Part shown: positions 1 through 7,887 of the stretch, one piece after another | Layout of the letters: every line of letters begins with the position of its first letter | How positions within the stretch are numbered: the stretch's first letter is position 1 | From: an uncultured Collinsella sp. | GTDB taxonomy: Bacteria; Actinomycetota; Coriobacteriia; Coriobacteriales; Coriobacteriaceae | Reading direction: 5' to 3' | Assembly: GCA_900541675.1 (NCBI GenBank) | Contig: UQKU01000001.1 | Coordinates: 124,001 to 188,000, forward strand | Length of the DNA: 64,000 nt | Translations under genes and position numbers: made by a program | The notes under the pieces: model-generated | The model's database searches: none | What the model saw: the letters and a program-made list of their open reading frames with translations, nothing else | What the model was told of the DNA's origin: nothing

Positions 1-194
1 CAAAGGCCGCATGCCGGATGCTCCCGGGCACGCCCCGGCGATGGGAAGCGCCCGCAACGGAAATCCGCATGCGGGTTTATTGTACCCCGCCGTCAAGTGT
101 AATTTCGGCAAATATAGGCGGGCGGTAAAGGTTTACCTTGGGTGACCATCAAGGGCAAAATTGATCCTTCCGTCACCGAGGGACCAAATGGCAG

Positions 195-262
195 CTGCGG
201 TGAAATAGGAACTGTTTTTGCCGGCCGTAGCCTTAAACAGCCCCTATTTCACCGCAACTTAT
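195..262. repeat. dispersed hairpin repeat, copy 1
   Basis: The arms GCGGTGAAATAGG and CCTATTTCACCGC face each other across a loop of about 35 bases, and the right arm continues into AACTTAT. A second, longer copy of the same hairpin lies at 58004-58073. Each copy sits just beyond the 3' end of a minus-strand gene (the FHA fragment here, niaR there), so it may act as a terminator or mRNA-stabilising structure. Nothing else is recognised in the first 274 bases. Confidence 0.7.
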
Positions 263-274
263 TTAGGAGATGAG

Positions 275-769
275 TCAGAGGGCGCCGAGGAGGATGGCGT
301 AGGTTGTGGATTCTCCGAGCTTGAGCTCGTCACCGGGGTTGAGCTGGGCGGAGCGGCCGGGCTCGACCTGGGTGCAGACGTTCGTCGCGTCGTTTACCAC
401 CACGGTTCCGTTGGTGGACGACAGGTCCTCAACGTACCAGACATTTTGGTCATCGCACCACACGTGGGCATGGCGAGCCGAAACGTCATCGCCCACATCG
501 GTGATGCCGCCCTCCCCCGTTGCCTGCGCGCCGATCTCGACGCCTTCCTCACTCGGCTGAATCCAGCGCGGGACGCTCACCGCGTAGCCGTTTTGCACGC
601 GCAGCAGTCCCAGCGGATGCGCCGGCGCGACCTCGTGCTCGCCCGACTTGGAACCAAGGCGGGCGTGAGAGCAAACGGCATAGGGAACGAATCTTGCGGA
701 TGTACTCCTCGACGTCAGGCAGGTAAGCCCCACGAAGTCACCGGGGAGGCCCAAGCGGCCCGGCACCAC
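275..769 (-). pseudogene. truncated FHA-domain protein gene
   Basis: The last 120 or so codons encode a complete FHA phosphothreonine-recognition domain, with the RHAHVW and SSTNGT motifs. They match, almost residue for residue, the C-terminus of the intact FHA protein at 6946-7884, ending in AILLGAL versus AILFGAL. The similarity stops upstream of the shared PAHPLGLLRVQN segment. The first 45 or so codons (GTG start at 769) look unrelated and may be out of frame, so the N-terminal half of the family is missing. I read it as a decayed duplicate. A short FHA-only protein starting internally cannot be excluded, but no good ribosome-binding site was seen. Confidence 0.7.
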
Positions 770-1197
770 TTCCAGATTCTGACCAGGGCGAGTCGTTCGC
801 CGGTGGCTGAAGGCTCGCTCCCACCCAAAAGGGGAGATTCGCGTTGTTCCCCAATCGCTCTCGCATCTTTCATTTTGCTCGAGGTGGGCTATAAAAACTT
901 TCCTGGTGAAAGGCGGCGATTGGTTTCCTTTCTTTCTAGAGGAGCGCGCCTGTAATCTGTTTTCATCCTAAATCAAGTTGAGATCGGACCTTCCAGAGGC
1001 AAGTCGACTCAAACTGCGAGGCTCCATGTTGGAATAAAGAGCGCTGTCGAAGTGCCAACAACACAAAGCTTGCCAGTCTCAAATAGAACCTTTTGGGAGT
1101 CCGATTGGGCCGCACACCGAATCCCCGCTGGTGGTTTTTTATAGCTGCGTAACAATAAACAAGGTTAGTGCCAGTCCAGCATGAAATTGAGGAACGT
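770..1197. other. intergenic region upstream of the peptide-maturase gene
   Basis: No gene is supported here. Base composition shifts from GC-rich to AT-richer across this stretch, marking the left edge of the accessory island. The promoter of the radical SAM gene should lie in the AT-rich part (about 1130-1190), but no convincing -35/-10 pair could be chosen by eye. Confidence 0.4.
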
Positions 1198-2556
1198 ATG
1201 CATTTTTTCTCAGTAAGTGATCGTCGTTACTGCTTCGATGAGGTCACTCGCAATTGCTTTCAGGTTGACCAAGCATCAGAAGATGCGCTTCGCATATTTG
1301 AAGCATCGGGAAGAACGGTCAACTCGAAGTTGCTAACAAAGTCACTTGCTGCGAAAGGCTACGACCAAACGACCATAGCAGAACTTGAAGACGACATTGA
1401 TGAGTATCAACGATTGTCTGAGCGGACTTTCTTAACAAAAGACACGCCTCGAAAACTTAGATCCATCGAACTCCACGTTTCACATGCATGCAACCTTGGT
1501 TGTAGTTACTGTTTTGCCGGTAAAGGAGATTATGGAACGTCTCCTCTGCTGATGACAGACGAGATAGCCTTCAAGGCGGTCGACTACCTCGTCGCAAGTT
1601 CATCGGAAAACGAAACGCTTGCAATCGTCTTTTTTGGTGGGGAATCCATGATTAACGAGCCGCTGATATGGAAAACGGTCGACTATTCAAAAAGAATATA
1701 CCCCAATAGAAACTTTACCTATTCTATTACGACCAACGGAACGCTTTTGAATGACACTGCTGTGAATTCTTTCAAGGAGCACGGGTTTTCTGTTCTGATT
1801 AGTCTCGATGGTACAGGATGCAAGCACGATGCATCGCGCCCGTACAAGACGGGAGGCGGCTCTTTCTCCGATATCGACAAAAACGTTCGTCGTTTTTCCG
1901 AGTCGTTCCCCTTCGGCGCAAGAGCGACCTTAACAAATAATAACTGTAACCTTGTTGAAGACTATCTTCAGTTTAAAGAGATGGGCTTCAGAAGGATTTA
2001 CTTCTCGCCCGTGAGCTCATTCGATGAGAATATCAAACTCGACGAACACTCATTAAACAAAATCAGGGCGGGCCTAATAGATTTGGCGGATCAATATCTC
2101 AAACAGATTGATCAAGGGGAAAAGCCCTTGTTTAGAACATTGAAAACTGCAGTTGATTTGATTATGAGCAACAGGATCGCCTTTGTCGGATGCGGGGCTG
2201 GCAGGCGTTTTATTTCCGTGACTCCCGAAGGGGACGTATACCCCTGTCACAGGTTTGTCGGGATGATGCGATTCAAAATGGGCAACATCGTCACCGGAAT
2301 TGACGAAACTAGGTATATTGAAAACTGGAGTCAGGGTGTCGAAAAAAGAATTGACTGTACGGACTGTTGGGCTCGGTCTTTCTGTGGTGGGGGCTGTAGC
2401 TGGGAGGCTGCAGACGAGCACGGCTACTTGCCCAAGAGTCTACACCCTGCATCATGTGAATATAGAAAAATGTGCTACGAGATGGCTTTTGACCTTATTT
2501 CCCGCCACTCATCTTCGCAGGAGAAAAATCAACGAGAAGCTACTGTATCGGAATAA
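1198..2556 (+). CDS. radical SAM/SPASM peptide maturase (ranthipeptide-type)
   Basis: Probable RiPP-modifying radical SAM enzyme that forms thioether cross-links in the Cys-rich peptides encoded just downstream. With the ATG at 1198 (GAGG six bases upstream, better placed than the GTG at 1168) the protein has 452 residues. The first 90 or so residues resemble the peptide-binding N-terminus of such maturases. The cluster-binding motif CNLGCSYC is at residues 98-105. FFGGES and TTNGT follow as in the radical SAM barrel. From residue 332 a SPASM-type C-terminus carries the auxiliary-cluster cysteines (GCGAGRRF, YPCHRF, CTDCWARSFCGGGC and a late Cys). The family link is known biochemistry; the substrate assignment is inferred from adjacency. 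Codon use (AGA, ATA) is unlike the GC-rich neighbours, suggesting horizontal acquisition. Confidence 0.88.
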   Translation: MHFFSVSDRRYCFDEVTRNCFQVDQASEDALRIFEASGRTVNSKLLTKSLAAKGYDQTTIAELEDDIDEYQRLSERTFLTKDTPRKLRSIELHVSHACNLGCSYCFAGKGDYGTSPLLMTDEIAFKAVDYLVASSSENETLAIVFFGGESMINEPLIWKTVDYSKRIYPNRNFTYSITTNGTLLNDTAVNSFKEHGFSVLISLDGTGCKHDASRPYKTGGGSFSDIDKNVRRFSESFPFGARATLTNNNCNLVEDYLQFKEMGFRRIYFSPVSSFDENIKLDEHSLNKIRAGLIDLADQYLKQIDQGEKPLFRTLKTAVDLIMSNRIAFVGCGAGRRFISVTPEGDVYPCHRFVGMMRFKMGNIVTGIDETRYIENWSQGVEKRIDCTDCWARSFCGGGCSWEAADEHGYLPKSLHPASCEYRKMCYEMAFDLISRHSSSQEKNQREATVSE

Positions 2557-2725
2557 GCGGTTCAGCGCATTGCTGTCACCATTGTGGAGGTGTTCGTTCT
2601 TCTGATTACCGTCTGCGAAGCTTATTGCTACGTTCTCCGAAACCATTCTAGAAATATGGTGAACTAGACATCTTGGTTTGTTATACACAATATTGAGGTT
2701 TTTCTGCACTCAAAGGGAGGTAGTC

Positions 2726-2929
2726 GTGAAGCATATTCATCCGATTAATCCAGGAAGTGGCGACGAGGCAGGCGTGAAGCCGATGTCTTTTGACTGCCTC
2801 TTGGGCATTACTGACATCTGTACTGTTTATGATAAAGCAGATGGCTGTGGTGCATACGATTACTGCGACTATGACATGGATGGCGGCAGCATCTGCGTTG
2901 TAGATCACTGTGGCATTGATCAAACGTAG
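2726..2929 (+). CDS. Cys-rich RiPP precursor peptide 1 (67 aa)
   Basis: GTG start with a strong ribosome-binding site, AAAGGGAGG, five bases upstream. The 67-residue product begins MKHIHPINPG, like peptide 2, so this is probably the leader. The C-terminal core has six Cys at 24, 32, 41, 47, 57 and 62. Asp follows each: C24-x5-D30, C32-x3-D36, C41-x3-D45, C47-x2-D50, C57-x2-D60 and C62-x2-D65. This resembles the Cx3D arrays of ranthipeptides such as freyrasin, in which a radical SAM enzyme links Cys sulphur to the Asp side chain. It does not match the SCIFF sequence pattern. No protease cleavage site is obvious. The assignment as maturase substrate is an inference from position, size and composition. 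Confidence 0.85.
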   Translation: MKHIHPINPGSGDEAGVKPMSFDCLLGITDICTVYDKADGCGAYDYCDYDMDGGSICVVDHCGIDQT

Positions 2930-2959
2930 TCTCTAATTGGATTAAGGTGAGGAGCTGTT

Positions 2960-3139
2960 ATGAAGCATATCCATCCTGTTGGTTCAAATGAACATACTCC
3001 CGTTGAGCCTTGTTGTCTTGGAGTTGATATATGCAATTTTTACGACATCGCCGAGTGCCCTGTTGCGGATTGGTGCTATGTCGATAAAGAATCAAGCTGT
3101 GTTTTGCCAGCAGATTGGTGCGATCCAGTTGACGAGTAG
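2960..3139 (+). CDS. Cys-rich RiPP precursor peptide 2 (59 aa)
   Basis: ATG start preceded by GGTGAGGAG. It lies 30 bases after peptide 1 and was too short for a 60-residue ORF cut-off. The leader MKHIHPVGSN is near-identical to that of peptide 1. The core has Cys at 18, 19, 25, 33, 39, 47 and 54. C19-x3-D23, C25-x3-D29, C33-x3-D37, C39-x2-D42, C47-x4-D52 and C54-x3-D58 keep the Cys-then-Asp pattern, and only C18 is an extra. Six Cys align with peptide 1 (for example DICNFYD against DICTVYD), so the two are diverged paralogues and presumably substrates of the same enzyme. They could give two different products or a two-component peptide. Confidence 0.87.
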   Translation: MKHIHPVGSNEHTPVEPCCLGVDICNFYDIAECPVADWCYVDKESSCVLPADWCDPVDE

Positions 3140-3219
3140 TTTTTGTGTCTAGGAACTATTTGGTCCAATTCAAAATAAGATGGGGACAAATACCAAAATC
3201 TCGTGTCTGGGAGGAAGTT

Positions 3220-3327
3220 ATGCCATTATTGCAAGGTCTCGTTGGATTAACCTTTGTACTTGCTTTATATCTGGCACCTTTTTTATTGTTATTCTTCATT
3301 ATCCGATTCTTTCTTCGGAAAAAATAG
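3220..3327 (+). CDS. 35-residue single-span membrane peptide
   Basis: ATG at 3220 with GGGAGG about six bases upstream gives a 35-residue product that is almost entirely one hydrophobic helix (residues 5-31) ending in the basic tail RFFLRKK. An upstream in-frame GTG at 3145 would give 60 residues but lacks a good ribosome-binding site. It lies 80 bases after the second precursor peptide and before the operon terminator, so it may be an immunity or export accessory. No family is recognised. Confidence 0.6.
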   Translation: MPLLQGLVGLTFVLALYLAPFLLLFFIIRFFLRKK

Positions 3328-3395
3328 GAGTATCACGCAAACATTAGCGTAGCTTTCTTCCAATATGAGCCGAGCATTGGCAAGTGGAATAAGAA

Positions 3396-3432
3396 GCCCG
3401 ACCGTTCGTCACATGAAAGTGATCGGACGGGC
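3396..3432 (+). terminator. probable terminator of the peptide operon
   Basis: Hairpin formed by GCCCGACCG and CGGACGGGC (one A-A mismatch) with extra pairing GTCAC/GTGAT inside, followed by CTCTCAATTT. It lies 69 bases after the membrane peptide stop. Confidence 0.6.
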
Positions 3433-4024
3433 CTCTCAATTTAACCCGGGCCGCCACCCATAGCGGCTTTCCGGGCGTATTTTCGGTGCAAAGCAATCGT
3501 CAGTTTAATCCTATGCGTCGATACCGCATTTCATTTGTTCGGCTCGTATTCTACGGCCTTGTAACCCTCGCACTCTCCGGCAAACGGATTGAACACGAAG
3601 GCAGAGATGATGTGTGCGTGGACATCGAGGCTGCTGTAGGCAACATACTGGGGCATGGACCCCCGCTGCGCGTGGCATGCGGCCCGGCATATTCATTGCC
3701 GTCCAACCCCGTGTAGTTGCAGCAAAGGGTGGAACCTCAATGCTCAGCTCATGTTGTCCGTGGGACACGAGAATTGTAAGTACACTTTGGTGTGATTCTC
3801 ACGATGATACTGAGCCACCTGGAATAAGATACGTCGCGACAACACTTCGCTTCATCTCTGTCTCGACAAGACAACGTAGACTAAAGTTTCCTTTAGTAAG
3901 AGAATGAGAACTATATCTGAAAGCGTTGCGATGGCGTGAAGGCACCGAGTCCGAACCGACTGAATGCTACGTGCATCTGCATCGCTTTTTTGTTATCTCT
4001 GTCAGTTGGGTAGCACTACACTTG
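3433..4024. other. intergenic region between convergent peptide operon and ABC exporter
   Basis: About 590 bases with no intact gene. The GC-richer part (about 3530-3690) contains the possible coding remnant listed separately. The part next to the exporter is AT-rich and has no recognisable signal. Confidence 0.4.
3531..3692 (-). pseudogene. possible decayed coding remnant
   Basis: One minus-strand frame reads protein-like sequence from MPQYVAYSSLDVHAHIIS to the end KAVEYEPNK and a TGA at 3531. It is cut off upstream by a stop. Just upstream a different frame reads protein-like sequence (TGLDGNEYAGPHATRSGG), suggesting a frameshifted gene end. No family is recognised and the call is tentative. 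Confidence 0.3.
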
Positions 4025-5680
4025 TCAGCATTTACCCCGGTACATGCTGCCTAAATCCACTACCCCTTCTACCGCGCCGACCATCTCGTCATCGTGAGAG
4101 ACAATGATGATCAGCTGGCTTTGCTTGTTGCGCTTAACATAGGCCGCAAGCTCGGCGCGGCTTACAGCGTCTAACCCAGTCGTGGGCTCGTCGAGTACCA
4201 AAACTGACGACTTGCGTGAAATCGCCGACCATAAGTACACTCGGCGCAGCTCACCGCCCGAAAGCGCGGAGCAACGTTTCCCGAGCAACTCCTTCACGCT
4301 GTTTTCCAGCGAAAGTAGGCCATCTACACCCCGGTGATAGGAAGAAAAGGGCGTGTCGAAATACTCTAACAGCTCTTTCACCGTTTCGTCCGGCGCGAAG
4401 CACGACTGTGGGCAGCACGATATCTCTCTCGCACGTATGTAATCCAAGTCGCATTCTTCGATTGGCACGCCGTTGTATTTTACTTTGCCTTTCGATGAGT
4501 ATAGCCCGAGCATCAAGTAAAGAAGTGACGTCTTGCCTCTTCCGTTTTCCCCAACTATGCAATATGTACCAGGACCGGAAAACTTGAAAGAAAACCCGCC
4601 GAGGACCTCTCGGACAGATCCGTCTGGAAGGGCAACCGAGAATTCCAAATCAGATACCGAAATGTCATTTATTTCATCGAGTTTAGCTAAATCGGTCCGA
4701 TTCCACCCCGATCTCTCCTTTTCTCTCGTCGCGATAGCCGTCCTATCCCATGATGCTTTGGCATCTTGATAGGATTTGAACAATGACATCATACTTTTCA
4801 AAGTCTTAAAGAGAACCGCGAAGTATGTACCGATGATAGTGTACTCGCCTATTGACATAGTTCCGTTAATGATTCGTACTCCGGAAACAACAAGTATCAC
4901 CGCTTGAAACAACGCTGCGAAAAGACCATCGAGCGATGTCAGAGAATATGATAGCTTTCCGGAGCGCAAAACTTTGGGAAAATAGCTCTTAAACCCAGCG
5001 TCGAGCGCTTGTTCGCTCTTGCCGTACGAAGATGTCAGTTGAATGTTGAGAATCTGATTAAGCTGCGATGCAATTGCGGCGTAAAAGGCGCTGTCCGCCT
5101 CTTTCTTCTCATACGTGACCCTATACAAAAGTTTCCTCAACCCAGTAATTACACAGAAATACACGATGAGGAGAATGATGGAAAACACCGCGAGAGTTGA
5201 ATCAATTGACCATATGATAAGCAATACGATGGGAATGGCTACAATGGACAGCGGCGCACTGATAAAATTCGCCAAAACGAAGGATGAGACCACGCTAGAG
5301 TCGGAAATAATCCGTTGCGTTGTATAGGCTGGATCGATGGTCCGACTCACCAAGTAATCGTCTCTTTCAAAACGCAAGACGGCCTCCCTGAGAAGATCAA
5401 AGGAAAGTCTCGTGGTTATGCGAATGGAAAGTGTTCCTGCAAAATAAGTAAAGAGGGTGGAGAAAACTCCTATTGACGCAACCAGGAGCGCGAAGAGTAC
5501 GGCGTCTCTTTCGCTGCGGTTACCGAGAAGAAAATCTAAGAATTTCCCGTTCACGTATGGCATGGCATAGGAGAGAGCGGTTCCAATCACCGTGATAGCA
5601 ATGAAGACGAAAGCCCCTTTTGCTCTGATGAACCTCGAGAGAACGCATCGAATCAAGGAAGGCCCCAATCTACCCGCCAC
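4025..5680 (-). CDS. ABC exporter, fused permease-ATPase half-transporter
   Basis: 551 residues. Residues 1-320 form an ABC type-1 exporter membrane domain with about six helices. Residues 350-551 form the ATPase: Walker A GENGRGKTS, signature LSGGE, Walker B LVLDEPTTGLD and the switch His in IVSHDD. As a half-transporter it should work as a homodimer. It lacks an N-terminal C39 peptidase, so if it exports the Cys-rich peptides a separate protease must remove the leader. It is convergent with the maturase operon, and its AT-rich composition matches that operon. The start is a GTG without a clear ribosome-binding site, so a slightly later start is possible. Peptide export is inferred from context; the ABC family assignment is firm. 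Confidence 0.88.
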   Translation of the reverse strand: MAGRLGPSLIRCVLSRFIRAKGAFVFIAITVIGTALSYAMPYVNGKFLDFLLGNRSERDAVLFALLVASIGVFSTLFTYFAGTLSIRITTRLSFDLLREAVLRFERDDYLVSRTIDPAYTTQRIISDSSVVSSFVLANFISAPLSIVAIPIVLLIIWSIDSTLAVFSIILLIVYFCVITGLRKLLYRVTYEKKEADSAFYAAIASQLNQILNIQLTSSYGKSEQALDAGFKSYFPKVLRSGKLSYSLTSLDGLFAALFQAVILVVSGVRIINGTMSIGEYTIIGTYFAVLFKTLKSMMSLFKSYQDAKASWDRTAIATREKERSGWNRTDLAKLDEINDISVSDLEFSVALPDGSVREVLGGFSFKFSGPGTYCIVGENGRGKTSLLYLMLGLYSSKGKVKYNGVPIEECDLDYIRAREISCCPQSCFAPDETVKELLEYFDTPFSSYHRGVDGLLSLENSVKELLGKRCSALSGGELRRVYLWSAISRKSSVLVLDEPTTGLDAVSRAELAAYVKRNKQSQLIIIVSHDDEMVGAVEGVVDLGSMYRGKC

Positions 5681-5828
5681 AAAACATCAATCACTGATAC
5701 CTTACACCTCAACACAACAGGAGCGAAGATTTGCCAATGAGACTGCTTTAAGATTGCCTTGGGCCAATACGATCTCAAGCTCTTCCTACAAGAGAGTCGG
5801 AATCGGACATCTCCTCCGACGAACCTGG

Positions 5829-5868
5829 CAATCGGGCGGTTGAAATATCTTTTTCAACCGCCCGATTG
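5829..5868. repeat. perfect 16-bp-arm palindrome
   Basis: CAATCGGGCGGTTGAA and its exact reverse complement are separated by 8 bases. There is no T-tract on either side, so a classic terminator is doubtful. It lies about 150 bases upstream of the ABC exporter start and 130 bases after the methyltransferase remnant. The rest of 5681-5995 shows no gene. Confidence 0.8.
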
Positions 5869-5995
5869 CCACAATAGATTTGAGCATCCGCCCACAAACG
5901 TCCGCGTTTTATACCCATCAAATCCTTTGCCTTTTGTCGTCTAGACTAGAAAAATCGCTCGAAATAACGCAACCGGCCTGCTCGCTTGAAGAAAC

Positions 5996-6710
5996 CTAAG
6001 CCCGTAACGTAGATGTGCAAACTTCCGAAACGCCTTGCGCGGCATAGTGCGTATAAACTTCGTCAACCGCCTCAGAAATATCTGAGTATCGCGCCGGGTC
6101 AAAAGCATACGATGTCGCAGCTATACCCTGCACCCATTCGGAACGCGGATTAATTGAATAGCCACACAGCATCATCATACATGCATCTAGACCTGATTTC
6201 CCAAGTATCCGACGTATTGATGAGAGCATCGCGGGTCGCCCCCGCACCATCGTCGTCACCCCTATTAGCAGTATTTACCGTTTTTCTCTAAATGCGTATC
6301 GCCACCCTTAAGAATACGAAGTGTTTTATCCAGACCCGATTGTCCTCCATCTCAAACGAAGGGATAAGGAATCTCATCCGGAATCGGCAGTAACGGAGGA
6401 TTCACAACGACAAGCGAAAAACATGAGTCATCTCTCAGAGGGGAGTAAAGGCTCCCCTCAAGCACCCTAGTTTCGTCATCCAAAGAGTTGATGGCAGTGT
6501 TTTTCTTACAAAGGTCGACAACAAAAGGGTTGATTTCTACAGATGTTACATCCATGCCACAGTTGGTAAGTATCAGGCCCTGTATTCTGGGGCCAGAACA
6601 CAAATCGAGAGCCTTCCGTGCGCTCTGCGGTGTAAGGCGCCAATCTCAGCAAATCTGTCCCACAATACTGCGCTGAAGAACAACACGGAACCCCTGAGCC
6701 AAACTCCCCT
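5996..6710 (-). pseudogene. decayed class I SAM-dependent methyltransferase
   Basis: Pieces of one methyltransferase lie in different frames. Reading 5' to 3' on the minus strand: DRFAEIGAL, then a frame change into LTPQSARKALDLCSGP (SAM-binding motif I), VEINP, and the catalytic-loop motif VVVNPPLLPIPDEIPYPFV. That is interrupted by TGA where a Gly codon would be expected, followed by DGGQSGLDKTLRIL. A second frame change leads to LLIGVTTMVRGRP and the C-terminus. At least one nonsense mutation and two frameshifts show it is dead. The NPP motif suggests an N- or small-molecule methyltransferase, but the substrate is unknown. It may be a lost tailoring gene of the neighbouring peptide island. 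Confidence 0.72.
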
Positions 6711-6945
6711 ATACCTTATTAAGGCTAAGACAGGCAAGTTCACGCACCCGGCATATTCCAGAATAACATCCTATTGTTTTAGATGCTCTACAAGCATGAA
6801 CAGCCGCGAATCGGAAAGATCTTCTAGTTTCGCCCCGACTGACCGCCAAGGGCCAAAATGGCCTCTCCATCCCCAGGCGACCGGCTCTGGCGCGCCGAGG
6901 AGTGTCCCCAAGTGCCGGCAGAAAAGGAACGTCCTTAACTGCCGG

Positions 6946-7884
6946 CTAGAGGGCACCGAAGAGGATGGCATAGGTAGTGGATTCGCCGAGCTTGAGCTCG
7001 TCGCCGGGATTGAGCTGGGCGGAACGGCCGGGCTCGACCTGAATGCAAACGCGCGTGGCCCCGTTTACCACCACGGTTCCGTTGGTGGACGACAAGTCCT
7101 CGACGTGCCAGATATTTTGAGCATCGCACCAGATATGGGCATGGCGGGCCGAGACATCGTCGCCGACGTCGGTAATATCGCCCTCACCAGTGGCCAGCGC
7201 GCCAATCTCAACGCCCTGCTCACTCGGCTGAATCCAGCGCGGGGCGCTCACGACAAAACTGTTTTGCACGCGCAGCAAGCCCAAAGGGTGCGCCGGGGCG
7301 GGTTCGCGTTCGCCCGCAGTCAGCGACATGCCAAGCGAACGCGGCGTGGATGTGCCTCCGCCGCAGGTCGCGTTCGCGTAGTCGATGGCATAGTTCACCG
7401 AGGACCGCACATCCGCCGAACAACCGACGGCGACAAACAGCACCAGCACGACCTCGGCGCGCTCGGCGGGCATGAGTTCCGCCGCCTGGGACAGGCGATC
7501 GAGCGCGTTGCGATAGAGATTCGTGTCCTGGTGGCACTCTTCGAGCGCGCGTACCATCGGTTCACCTGCAGGACCGCACACCATATTGATTACAGCCGTG
7601 GAGTCCATGGGATTGCGCTGGCGCAGGGCCAGTTGCGACATAATACGCGCAGCCGAGGTACCGTATTCGGCAAAGTAGCGCTGCTGAAGCGTGCCGACCG
7701 GCGCGCGAACGATAAAGCGGGAAACCCAAGAGCGATCGGCGGCTCGGCTCTGCGGGCTGCGGCCGTCGGCGAGCGGACGGGACGAAAGCACCAAGCCGCA
7801 CAGCTCGATATGGCTCAGATGCGCTGCGCGCTTAAAGATGTCAAACATGGCCCCGCATGGGGTGAGCTCAACTTGAGATGCCAT
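6946..7884 (-). CDS. FHA-domain protein
   Basis: 312 residues. Residues 1-185 or so form a helical domain of unknown function. Residues 195-312 carry an FHA domain (RHAHIW, SSTNGT), which binds phosphothreonine peptides. It starts three bases after the stop of the membrane Ser/Thr kinase at 7888-9732, so the two are co-translated and the FHA protein is the likely phosphorylated or docking partner. A truncated paralogue lies at 275-769. Specific role unknown. Confidence 0.85.
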   Translation of the reverse strand: MASQVELTPCGAMFDIFKRAAHLSHIELCGLVLSSRPLADGRSPQSRAADRSWVSRFIVRAPVGTLQQRYFAEYGTSAARIMSQLALRQRNPMDSTAVINMVCGPAGEPMVRALEECHQDTNLYRNALDRLSQAAELMPAERAEVVLVLFVAVGCSADVRSSVNYAIDYANATCGGGTSTPRSLGMSLTAGEREPAPAHPLGLLRVQNSFVVSAPRWIQPSEQGVEIGALATGEGDITDVGDDVSARHAHIWCDAQNIWHVEDLSSTNGTVVVNGATRVCIQVEPGRSAQLNPGDELKLGESTTYAILFGAL

Positions 7885-7887
7885 GAC

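Noticed and set aside
2726..3139. SCIFF/six-cysteine family assignment of the precursors
   Set aside because: Although six Cys are shared, the leader and Cys spacing do not match the SCIFF pattern, and the Cys-Asp pairing points to ranthipeptides of the freyrasin kind.
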